Part shown: piece after piece, positions 37,460 through 47,608 of the stretch
How the letters are laid out: each line of letters begins with the position of its first letter
Numbering within the stretch: the stretch's first letter is position 1
From: Gigaspora margarita
Lineage: Eukaryota > Glomeromycota > Glomeromycetes > Diversisporales > Gigasporaceae
NCBI GenBank assembly: GCA_009809945.1
Contig: WTPW01000973.1
Coordinates: 114,185 to 178,184, forward strand
DNA: 64,000 nucleotides
Direction: 5' to 3'
The notes under the pieces: generated by a model
What the model was told of the DNA's origin: nothing
Databases searched by the model: none
Seen by the model: only the letters and a program-made list of their open reading frames with translations
Position numbers and translations under genes: made by a program

Positions 37460-38060
37460 AACAAGTTTGTTTACTCCTTCAATATGACCATCTCTACTAA
37501 CTTTTGATTATCAATGAATGTCTGATGCTTATCCTCTTTGACTCAAGATTCATCTACTTTTTTTTGGTCAAACACTGTTATAATGTGGCAATCTTCATTA
37601 TTATATTTTAACACAGCTACATAATCATTAATATTAACTGCTTTCAATCTATCATTATTAGTACCAATCTTATCACCATCAATTATTCTTATAGACCATT
37701 TATTTTTTCTGCAATTTATTTTAGTTTGATGCTATCAGTCAAGGTCATATGCTCTAATATCATGGTTGTCCTTTTTGGATTTTTGACAATTAATAAATGC
37801 TTTAGATTTATCTTTTTCAACCTCACTTTTATTTTGGTAACAATGAAAAAGGTTGTCCAAGGTAGACACTAATGTTTGATTATTATCAGGTGTCTTATAT
37901 TTAATCTTTTTAGTCCTAACCCCATTTTGATAGTTACATTCATGGTTAAACAAAGTTCTAATGTCTTTTAATGGACCCTCTGGACTGTCTATTATTTCAC
38001 TTTTATTGAATGTATTCTTTTCATATTTTTCTTAACAATTATTACTATCATTGCAATGGC
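37460..38060 (-). pseudogene. Sel1-repeat relic
   Basis: On the minus strand degraded Sel1 signatures are readable: CNYQNGVRTKK near 37900, YQNKSEVEKDKSKAF then CQKSKKDN near 37780-37840, and VKEDKHQTFIDNQKLVEM near 37485-37545. They correspond to YxNGxGVEKDxxKAFxYYQKSAEM of the intact array at 52.8 kb. Glycines and tyrosines that define the fold are often lost and stops separate the pieces. It lies between the LINE and the Gag relic; it may once have been the 3' part of a longer Sel1 gene. Confidence 0.6.
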
Positions 38061-38464
38061 TATCTAATCTTCTGCTTGAAACTCTATATATACTATCTTT
38101 AGGCTTTCTAATCTATTGATTCTGCAATCTCTTCATTGAGGTCTTTTCTTAACTTTATTGTCCAGGCCTGCTATTATAGGCAAATTGACAAGCTTCTCTT
38201 TCTTTTTTGTCTATGTGACTATTCATTTTGTTTTGGGGTCTTGTCTTATCCAAAGAGTGTTCAACTTCTTTCTAGTAGTTTTTAATAGAAGAGAAGCATG
38301 GTCAATTATATTCATTGTTACCATTACTTGCTACAGCCAAGACAACCTCTTGTATCAACGATACTATTTGTTCCATCAGGTTTCCTATTGCTAGGGATAT
38401 GGGAGTTGCTATTCATAGTATCAGTAGAGGCACTACTTGGGTTGATTGGAAAGAAATAGTTTCT

Positions 38465-39195
38465 TTATTGGGTACCATAGCTATGTGCCATTGTTATTTC
38501 ACAAAACTGGGCCCTTTTCTCAGCTTCCAAAAGGGTACTTGGTATAAATTGTTGGACAGATAACAACAGGTCAGAACAGAGTCCTTGCATGAGCATTTGG
38601 ACCTTTACTACTTTGGGATACTGATTTCCAACTCTTGATAAATGATAAAACAACATTATCATATTGGCAGTAAATGCTCTACTGTTTTTAAGACACCTTG
38701 CCTTTGGGTTAATAGCTCTGTACTCCACTGGATCATCAAAGTCAGAGTATAAAAATTCAAAAAAAAACTGATAAACAAAACTTTGGTCCTGGACATACCC
38801 ATTATCCCAGTATAGAATCCTTGGTTCTTTATTTTTTGATTTTCCCACCAATATGCAGCTAGACCTGTCAAACTGGCACCTCCAACAGCAAGCTTTTCTT
38901 GTGCCCACAATTTTATTCACCTCAAAAATGCTATTAACCAATTCTAGCATTCAATTGGGTCCTGATTTCCTCCTGCATAAGTCAGGATCTTCACAAAAGT
39001 TTGTTCCTCCAAATTAATTTGGGATTCTTGTGTTCAGTTCAAAATGTTCACCATTTCCTGAAACAATTGTTGAAGTTGGTGGTTTGAATTGTTGGGTTGT
39101 TTTTCATTTACCAGCCCATTATCATTTACATAGTGACTCCCATTTTCATTAACCATAGTACCATCATTTCTTGGATATGAAATGCTTTTCCACAT
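38465..39195 (-). pseudogene. LTR-retrotransposon Gag relic
   Basis: From the minus-strand ATG at 39195 the sequence reads MWKSISYPRN, then INLEEQTFVKILTYAGGNQD with PIEC, then after stops WAQEKLAVGGASLTGLAAYW, and in a shifted frame QFFFEFLYSDFDDPVEYRA, a basic helix segment and GLCSDLLLSVQQFIPSTLLE with AEKRAQFCE. The order matches the retrotransposon Gag core: a GGxQDPxEW-like start, KLAxxxLxGxAxxWW, then the GLxxDxxxxVxxxxPxTLxxA end. Gag forms the virus-like particle of Ty3-type elements. Stops at EC*NW and LR*IK and at least one frameshift show it is broken. Protease, reverse transcriptase and LTRs were not found. Confidence 0.65.
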
Positions 39196-40029
39196 TATTT
39201 AAATTTTAACAACACCCTTTAATATAAGAATGCGTGGCGATAAAATTATCATTCCACACAATCGGCAACAAAAATGTTGTGGCCTTGGGAGAGACTTCCA
39301 AAACTTCGTGTGCTAATTTAGCTACTGGGTCACAATCATTAAGAGTTCAGAAATTTATAAACGAATGTATTTTTTATTAAATATTGGGAGAGTAATTTAT
39401 TAGATTTTGGGAGAGCGATTTATATACATGTGCGTGTGTAAGAAAACTATCTGCAAAGAATTAAAGAAAAGCGCTCTCTTCATAAAGCGATTATTTTATA
39501 TTCCTCATAAATTACCTGATTACCAAGAATGAGGTAGGAGTTAAGAATATTTATAAAGAATGTGTTAATGGGAATTTACTATGCATGAATGTAGTAATCG
39601 TTATCTGGAAATGTGTAATAATTCGATCATAGCAATGTAGTAATCGATGCGGGTAACCAACCGATCATCAAATGTAATCATTGATCCTGTGACTGCTAAT
39701 CGGGTTAAAATCGAGAGCCCTAACCCATCAGCATCAGATATAATTTTCCTTTTATAATAAATTAAAATAGCTGGCAAAAACAATAAATTTGAAAAATGTT
39801 TCTATTCGACAATTTGAAATCATTATCAAGTAAGTCTTCGGTTTTTATATTAGACAAATACTTCATTTAGTTGGGTAACCTTCATTTCCTTATGTTATTA
39901 TGGTTAGGGTGCAATTTAAGATTAATATAGTAGATAGATATAAAGGTTAAATTTTAGTTAAGGTTAGGTTTTTGGCAGTGCTGAACATTTTTGTTTAGAA
40001 CCTCTGATCCTAATTACTTAGTGTGTTTT
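39196..40029. other. Gene-poor stretch before the BTB-TLDc relic
   Basis: No clear gene. A short ATG-initiated segment at 39797 (MFLFDNLKSLSS, followed by GTAAGT) could be the first exon of the BTB-TLDc relic, but it is too short to prove. A TTAGGG-like string occurs around 39900. Confidence 0.4.
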
Positions 40030-41165
40030 TAAGGTGAAAATTCTCCAGCCAAAAATTAGCAATTCACTGCATACTATATATGAAATTATTAGCATTATTC
40101 CCTAATTTCAATAAAATAAAGATATATTTATGGAGGAATAGCTTTATTGGAAAATCATGAAGGATCATTTATTTTTGCGTTAATGCTCGTAGCATGTGAA
40201 TTTATTCTTGATGAATTGGCTGAATGTCTCGAAACATTTTAATTGAATCAAATGCAAATTGGCTCCGTTTACATTTTATTTGCATTCATTAAGAAAATTT
40301 CCAAAATGACATATTTTTAAAGATGCAAAAATGATGTGATGTAAAGTATCCAAATAAAGTTTATGAATCCGAAGATTTTACCGTTCTTCAAGAAAATACA
40401 TTAGTTTCGTTGATTGAACATGACGATTTACAAATGGGGAAAATCAAAATTTGGAATTACATTATCGTTATTAAATGGGTATTACACAGAAACCCAGTTT
40501 ATTATCTAATCCTGAAGACCGTCTGATGAAAATATTTTAGTATTAAAATCTATATTAAAAAATTGTTTACATCCTTGAAAAGGATCTTTGGAAAGATTTG
40601 GTCAAAAGACAAGTCGACCAATATCATCAATAATTCTTCTACCTTGTGTGATTTTAGCATCAGAATTACTACTACATAAAATGGCAGAATCATTTTCGAA
40701 TGTTATTAATGAAGTGAATATAGCTAAGATTACTTCTTGAATTGATAGCAATGCCTGTATGTATTCTATATCAAATATCCATATAAATTTAAATTACTTC
40801 GTGGAAATAGAGGTAGATTCACTAGTGATTCGTTTTGGAATTTATGCGATAAACAGAAAAATTTAGTTGTAATCATAAAAGTTAAAGATACTGATGAGAT
40901 TATTGGTGGATATAATCCAATTGGGATTTTTCATTAAAAAATGGGGTTATCCAAAATTCTATTTTAAGTCGTGCAAGGGTAAGATGCAATTGAATGTAAT
41001 GGTATTATGGACAAGAGTTTATATATATATATATTTCCCATCATGATGATAGATGTTTCTGCAGAGACATGAGATCTTACTAAAAACTAATTAGAGAGGA
41101 ATTCCATGTTCATTCTTTTCAACAGAAGAATATGAAATCTTTCAGATTCATGAAAAAGTTATCAC
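40030..41165 (+). pseudogene. BTB-BACK-TLDc domain pseudogene
   Basis: Segments in changing frames match the BTB-BACK-TLDc proteins abundant in Rhizophagus. The end of BTB reads RYIYGGIALLENHEGSF, BACK gives IFALMLVACEFILDELAECL and YPNKVYESEDFTVLQENTLV then SLIEHDDLQM, and TLDc gives FKLLRGNRGRFTSDSFWNLC then DKQKNLVVIIKVKDTDEIIG and GYNPIG near 40790-40925, ending with FSTEEYEIFQI near 41115-41150. Intact relatives are thought to act as ubiquitin-ligase adaptors (BTB) and oxidative-stress factors (TLDc). Stops and frameshifts appear every 50-150 bases. The BTB start is not recoverable. Order and strand are preserved, so this is decay of one gene rather than assembled fragments. Confidence 0.75.
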
Positions 41166-41954
41166 TACAAAAAATGTGGGATAATTTATATACATTAAAA
41201 TTCGTATTAAAACATTTCATATACTTTTTGTAAAAATTCTTCAGACTTATAAGAATTATCCAAGCATTTCAAGGTAAAGGTCTGAATCGATTCTAAAAGT
41301 TGCAATCGACGATCTAATTTCTTATAATCGAATTTTGTTTAAACCTAAAAATATAATATAAAGGCCTAAATCTATAATATCCAACTAGTGAAGTATTTAG
41401 TTGTTTTCGAATTGATGAAGTTTGGCTCTGATCTTAGTTGCCAAAACAATGAGAAATGGGAAATGATTGATATAAACTACCGTCGATTGAAAATATGTGG
41501 ATTGACATTGTTTAAAAAATGAATAATTTAATATTCACTTATCTTATCACAATGAAGTTGGAAACTAGCGCATATAAAATAGGCCTGACAAAAATAGGTC
41601 CATGAAATATTATACTATATGCAATAGTGTTAGCAATTTAGGTACTGCATGTAAGTGCTGCTTCGGAATTGCACCTAGTTAATCTTATGATTAATATTAT
41701 TAATATGCAAATAAATTGAACAATGAATATGAAGCATTCTTGGCAATGAATGACAATAGTAAACAAAGGTACTTTAATTTTATTTTTAGCGGGTTGCACA
41801 AATGATAAAACAACCTGGTTGCTCGACATTTTTTTTTATAAACAAAAAAAAACTTTAAAAGTCCAGATAATTTCGCACAGTAAATATTAATGCTCCTTCG
41901 AAGTTTAATGAAATGCTACTTGGTAATTGATTTGCTTCTGCTAATCAAATAAAG
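41166..41954. other. Stretch with a possible minus-strand exon relic
   Basis: At about 41200-41345 the minus strand reads KFDYKKLDRRLQLLESIQTF followed by TLKCLDNSYKSEEFLQK, unusually protein-like for this region and preceded by an AG acceptor. I cannot assign it to a family. The rest shows no gene. Confidence 0.35.
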
Positions 41955-41963
41955 TTTTCCGAG

Positions 41964-42281
41964 GGGTGGCAATTATTTCGCCGACAATCACTTCACCGAC
42001 ATAATATTTCACCGACAATTATTCACCGACACGTTCATTTTACCGACAGTTTATTTCACCGAAGCTCATTTCACCGACAAAGTAATTCTGGTCATTGTCG
42101 TTAGGGTCAGGGTAGGGTCAGGGTAAATTTGTGTTAAAATTAGTGTGCTTTTTAAAAAAAAAACTTGTCGGTGAAATGAGCATCGGTGAAACAAACTGTC
42201 GGTAAAATGAACTTGTCGGTGAATATTTGTCGGTGAAATGTTATGTCGGTGAAGTGATTGTCGGCGAAATAATACGGACCC
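41964..42281. mobile_element. Mutator-like MITE, 318 bp, with TTTCACCGACA subrepeats
   Basis: TTTTCCGAG is exactly duplicated on both sides (41955-41963 and 42282-42290), a 9-bp TSD. The arms are inverted repeats made of about six tandem TTTCACCGACA-like units each (plus orientation left, TGTCGGTGAAA right). The centre holds GTTAGGGTCAGGGTAGGG. The internally repeated arms would suit multiple transposase binding sites. It is non-coding. Confidence 0.85.
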
Positions 42282-42290
42282 TTTTCCGAG

Positions 42291-43309
42291 AAGGGGCTAT
42301 AAAGATCTTTCGCTCCAAAATTTGTATAGTTGTGTGTCGTGCATCTGCACGAATCACATATTTCAAAATCGGCTAATCAGATTGAAAATTAACATGAAAT
42401 GGTCTTTTGGTCTTTGTATTTTGGGTTTAAATTAAGTATATAGAAGATTATAATATCTAAATATCTAAATATTTAATTATATGCTTAAATAAGTTTAAAA
42501 GACCATTTTCCTGATATTTGCTTACGAGTTCTCACTTAACCGACATTCAAATACAAAACCGATCCTTAACTGCTCGAAATATCAACAATAATATTCAACT
42601 TCTTATTAATCTCATATGGCTAAGAAGCTCTTTATTTCAATTGTTATTTCGCGCCTTATAATGGAAAAAGTTTTGTAAGAGTTTAGTGAAAAAGATCAAA
42701 TCGGATGATTATTTACACCGAATAAATTTTGATATCATATCCTGATAAAATTTTCAATTTGAATTACACATTAATTATCAACAAAAATACAAAACTAAAG
42801 ATTACTCTGACAACTAATAAACATTGCTTTACGTATTGATTCCCAAGATTATTTAACACTATTTAGTGCTTCTTTAGCCAAAATCATAAACATATTTTAG
42901 TGACTGGACTCGTTTCAACTTATAAGTCGCGAATTAAACCTAGAAGAGAATTCTAATTATATGAATAAATTATCTTTATTCGATTATTTAAATCAAAAAT
43001 TTAATTTATTAAAATTATATATGAATTATTAATTCAAGTCACTAGGTATGAAATATCACAATGTTACCAACTTAAAAGTTATTGGAAGAGTACCACATAA
43101 AATAAATAAACCTTTAAATATTCTGAAACTCAATGATTATACGAGATTAATTCAAGTCAATAAATAGCTTTTGTCCAATTTACTAGAAAGTAAGTCCAAC
43201 CTATATTGTGAAATACAATCATCACCTTTTGAATATTTTAATATAAACTTTAGAAATGCATTTTAAATATCTTTTACAAAGGTACTCAAAAAAAATATAT
43301 ATATACTAA
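42291..43309. other. No recognisable gene
   Basis: Both strands are broken by stops and I see no family motif or element ends. Composition is A+T-rich but less repetitive than 1-34 kb, so this may be old genic or intronic DNA beside the kinase-Sel1 relic. Confidence 0.4.
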
Positions 43310-44940
43310 AACGCATAATTGCCTTGTTTGGTAGATTTCAAATACCATTCCAAAGCTTTCATTTTATCAACTACAGTGCTAGACAATGTTCATAGCAATA
43401 TCCCACGGTATAAAATGCATCAGGATTGTTCAATTCAGAAAACTTCATATACTGTACAATTCAAAAGCTAATTCTATTTACGAATTAGCTAAATTTTGTG
43501 CTGATAGTATATTGTTAGCAGGTTTTGAATATAAATCAAATGCTATATTCTTATTCACACTAATACAGATATCATTTGAATAACAATTAGCTAATTCAAA
43601 TTGGGCTTAGAATTTCCACGTGCAACAGATTTTGAGTATAAATCAAAGTTTTATCCATTCATATAACGATACTTTTCATATAACAATTAGCTAATTTTTT
43701 CAGCAAATTTTAAATATAAATCAATAGCTTTTTGCTTATCAACAATTACAGCAATACCATTCATATAATATTTTGCAACTTTAATTTGGGCATCAGAATT
43801 CCCACCTTCAGCGGATTTCAAATACCATTCGAAAGATTTTGCATAATCTTTTTCAACAACATAATCATCACATAAATAACAAGGCGAAACATAATATTGT
43901 CCAATGTTAAATCCAATCTTTGCAATATCAAAAATAATTTAAATGCAAGATGTATATCCATATTTCCAACAGAATATAATAATCTAAGAGAATTTTTCCA
44001 ATAATATAATTATTGATATTAAAGTTATCTAATAAAGATAAATTATTTAAATTATTTTTGAAAATATTTATAATGTCGATTTCAGAAGATAAGGCCAGAC
44101 CAACTTGATTCTTTGTTTAACATAACATAATCTTGATAAGCAAGTTGGTTAAATATTAAAGAAGGATCTATTTTATGAACTTCAAAATAATTAAATAAAC
44201 TATTTATTATTTGCATGGAATTAGTATTGATACAGTTGAATTTCATCTTCTTCCATAAAATTTTCTTCAAATTCTTCAATTATAACAATTTTATTCAAAT
44301 ATGCAACAATATATTGAATGCTTGTAAAAAAAAAAATAAAATTATTAAATGTATAGCATTACTGTAAAACTTAAAATCTTATAATTTAAAATGTCATAAA
44401 TAAAATACCTTCATAAATTAAAGAATATTCAGTTTCTCTTTTTCCATGTATTATAGTGATCGAACAATCGTAGCCAAATGTGATTCTGATTCAAATGGTA
44501 TAGTACCACTAGAAATTTCCTCCAACACAATATATATCAAAATTTTGGTCTAATTTATATGATTGTAAGTTCTGTAAATATTGTGGATCAAAACATTGAA
44601 CGAATGAAAGTAAATGTTGATATTGATTTTGTTCAATGAAATTTTGTGATGAAAGACTACTTATTTATTTTGATGTTTTCTTTGTGATTAAGATATTTTC
44701 AGAAATCTACAAAAATTTTTAACATTTATAAATCATAAAATATTATAAATAACAAATAGATAATATAATAATGATTAATATTGTTATTACCAAATTTTAA
44801 TGTAATATACTATTATCATGTAAATGTTTTATTGCATTTGCAATCTGTTTAGCAAGATATAATTTATCGTTCCATTTCATTATTAAAATTTGTTCTAAAT
44901 GGGTGTTTAAATAAATTTAACTACAATTATAACTTGACAA
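43310..44940 (-). pseudogene. Protein kinase plus Sel1-repeat pseudogene
   Basis: Minus-strand segments in order are: kinase helix and catalytic loop KWNDKLYLAKQIANAIKHLH then DNSILH followed by a stop where RDL is expected (about 44890-44800); subdomain IX-X LEEISSGTIPFESESHLATI (about 44530-44460); a linker with LFNYFEVHKIDPSLIFNQLA (about 44180-44130); then Sel1 repeats VVEKDYAKSFEWYLKSAEGG, SDAQIKVAKYYMNGI, DLYSKSVARGNS and VDKMKALEWYLKST down to about 43320. The kinase precedes the Sel1 repeats, the reverse of the gene at 46.3-55.9 kb. The catalytic Asp is lost and many stops and frameshifts are present, so it is inactive. The N-lobe was not found. Confidence 0.75.
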
Positions 44941-44949
44941 TTGTGACAG

Positions 44950-45102
44950 ATTATAATGAAATCGGATTATAATGAAATTTAAATTTATAATTAGATTAGG
45001 TTTTAGGGTTAGGGTTATTTGAAAAGAAGTATAGGTGGATATTAGCAGTGCTTATATTTTAAATTGAGACCAAATTTCACAATAATCCGATTTCATTATA
45101 AT
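44950..45102. mobile_element. Small MITE, about 153 bp
   Basis: ATTATAATGAAATCGGATTAT at the left pairs with AATAATCCGATTTCATTATAAT at the right; a weaker match extends about 10 bp outward (ATTGTGACAG and ATTGTCGCAT). The centre has TTTTAGGGTTAGGGTT. Boundaries are uncertain. Confidence 0.6.
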
Positions 45103-45199
45103 ATGCGACAATAATTACTATGCCGACACAGATACTTTGTTTTCAAGTAATCTAGTTGTATGCCAACATCCATATACAAGTCACTCGTTAATATTGAAG

Positions 45200-45290
45200 T
45201 GATCGAGCTGTGAGGAGTGAGGTTTCCTTCACTATAACGAAAAGTTCACTATATCGAGAATTCGCTATAAAGAGAGTGACTAGTAGATTT
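45200..45290. mobile_element. Possible pogo/Tigger-type end remnant
   Basis: TTCACTATAACGAAAAGTTC, CTATATCGAG and TTCGCTATAAAGAG resemble the repeated CGCTATAACGAA motifs in the termini of pogo-like elements. No opposite end or TA duplication was found. Confidence 0.35.
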
Positions 45291-46299
45291 TAAAATTATA
45301 GGTAATTATATTTTTTAAACATTGCTTTGTAAAATAATTCCGATTCTCCAATACTTACTGATTCACATTTATAAAATTATTATCGAATTCATAAATAGTA
45401 TTCATATCTTGGAAATTCAATGTATTTTCGTATTTAGGTAACATTTTATAAATTATACGAATTAAGTTCAAATGCAAATAACATAATTGTGCGGATAGAA
45501 AAATTTTAACATTTGAAAATTTGGACAATATCAAATTCTTAAAATATCAATCGTGTCTTTAATTGATGAAATTATTTCGAAGAAAGCAGCTATGGTATAC
45601 GTCACTTTAAAATTTGTCAATTATTAATTGTCACATAGATTGAAACCGGGTGCCATATCACAATAACCTACTAAGTAATTAAAATCGAGGATACTAAGTA
45701 AAATGTACAGAACCACCGAAAACCTAACGTAATAAAATTTGAAGTGTATCTTGTGCAAGCCAATTTTAAACACTGGTCAAAATATGTGGATATTAGATAT
45801 TACTTAAATTTTAATTAGCCAAAAATATTTTTAGCGTGTTTGTTGCATCAAAGGAATAAATTTAAATAGCAAAAATGATCAGTTAGCTTATCATTTCAGT
45901 CAACAAACGTTTTGTTCCAAACCTCTATTTTTTTTTTGCGTTGGTTATCAACTTTATAATAGTTAGGGTAATCATAGTAATGTTCATGCTATTTTATACT
46001 TTTACTATCGGTATTCGTTATCGCAATAATGCGCAGTATTACTATGTTGGTTGTTTTTTATATTATTTGTTTCGACAGATAACCTCAACAATATTATCAC
46101 CAATGACAAATTGTAAAATAATTCTAATGTGGTATTTTCTTTCTTTTGAAAGTATAATTAACGGTAATATCAATATGTCGTGAAATGTTACAATACGTAT
46201 GTAGTAATTGCATCTAAAAATATATAAATTGTACGTACAGTACATTGCGCAATGTAATACATACTTCAATTTCAAACTCTACTCTTTTCTTGCGTCAAA

Positions 46300-46722
46300 A
46301 TGTCAAATTACAATAATATATTTGAAAAAATCGGCATTTCATCAGATATTGCTCAAATAACCAACAATACTTCCCAGTTGAATTTAGAAGATAACAATTT
46401 AAAAGATCTTTCACGATGTTTTCTAAATGAAATTGTTAAAGAAATGTGTAATATCTATAATGAAGAAAAATTGAAAGGCAAAAGTTCTAAATCAATTCTT
46501 GAAACGTTAGAACAATTTCTAATAAAAAAAGGGCAAAATCCAGTAAATATTATCGATTTTTGCTTAGACGATCAAACCAATCCTACGATTCAAATCGTTC
46601 TTGCGAGTTGTTATCGTTATGGTAAATGGGTTGAAAAGGATGAACTCAAAGCATTCAATTATTACCAAAAATCTGCAGAAATGAATGATTCTTGTAGAGT
46701 ATTGTTCGTTGGTGCTTGTTAT
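46300..46722 (+). CDS. Sel1-repeat/kinase gene, first exon part (N-terminus and first Sel1 repeat)
   Basis: The frame opens at ATG 46300 (MSNYNNIFEKIGIS), preceded by an in-frame stop region and A+T-rich leader. About 90 acidic, helical residues with no known domain lead into the first Sel1 repeat: CYRYGKWVEKDELKAFNYYQ, KSAEM and the start of the next (VGACY). Sel1 repeats form TPR-like solenoids that bind partners. The ORF stops at 46725 only because TAG, the first three bases of the inserted transposon, follows the codon TAT. Reading from CTTGTTAT here into the base after the second CTTGTTAT copy (51792 or 52782) continues the Sel1 repeat exactly. It belongs with the exons at 52774-55894. 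Confidence 0.85.
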
Positions 46723-47608
46723 TAGGGATGGGTTCGGTCAGCTAGGTCAGCTATCGGTCAGCTATCATCGACTATCGACTAGTAGCCGACTATAGCCGGC
46801 TATAGCCGATAAATTACTTGATCAATTTCTTAATCAATTTTTCAATCAAGCATATAAACAAGTGCCAAATAATTATATTTTTATATGTTATACAGTTATA
46901 CATATTAGAGTACCCTTGCCATGGCGAAAAAAAAGTACGGGCCACATGCTGTAAGCAGCCAATCAAAATAATCAAAATATTGAAGATCCGATCTACATTT
47001 CAAAACAATCTAATTCTGGTCAAATTTGTAGATCATTTGGCCTATTAAGTAATTTAGAATTCGTTGCTCTTAGCCAATCAAAATCGAGAATCTGCTGTGA
47101 CGTGAGCACGTATGAATTCTGTGCCAGGTTATGTCGATCATGTGGCGCAAGCAAATTTTTTGAATTTTATTAATGTTAGAGTTAGGGTTAAGGTTAGGAT
47201 TCGAGTTAGTGCACTAAAGGTGGTTTTTTATGCAAACTTTTGGTAAATAAGCAATTTTTGACAAAACGAATGGGTAGTTTATGAAATTTCATCATATGGG
47301 CGGATTTGTTTCATATCACTAATTAAATTTTAGTGATAATTAGAAAATTTGATCGACATGCAAATCAACCAAATTTTAAAGTAGTGATAATATCGGATAA
47401 ATATAGATAAATACACCAATCATTGGTGGCTTAGCACTCGTTCGAAACTGGATTTTGCAACTTCAAAACCTGTCGGGAATTGGTTTGTAATTGGTTTTTG
47501 GAAGGAATTGGTTTTTCGAAACGAAATACAATACTTATATGAATATCTAAATACAGTAGAAGAATAACTTGTAAAACTATTTTGGCTTTAAATAAAAAAA
47601 AAAATAAA

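Larger units (their letters stand above)
44941..46299. other. Intergenic region upstream of the Sel1-kinase gene
   Basis: It holds a small MITE (44950-45102) and a pogo-like remnant (45200-45290). The last few hundred bases should contain the promoter of the gene starting at 46300, but no confident core element can be named. A minus-strand frame near 45380-45480 (LIRIIYKMLPKYENTLNF) followed by GTAAGT may be another exon relic. Confidence 0.4.

Noticed and set aside
37735..37953. 72-codon minus-strand ORF as an intact small gene
   Set aside because: It is a degenerate Sel1 fragment with lost key residues and similar broken pieces on both sides.
46063..46275. Antisense ORF upstream of the Sel1-kinase start
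   Set aside because: No family resemblance and overlaps another random frame (45941-46183) in the promoter region.
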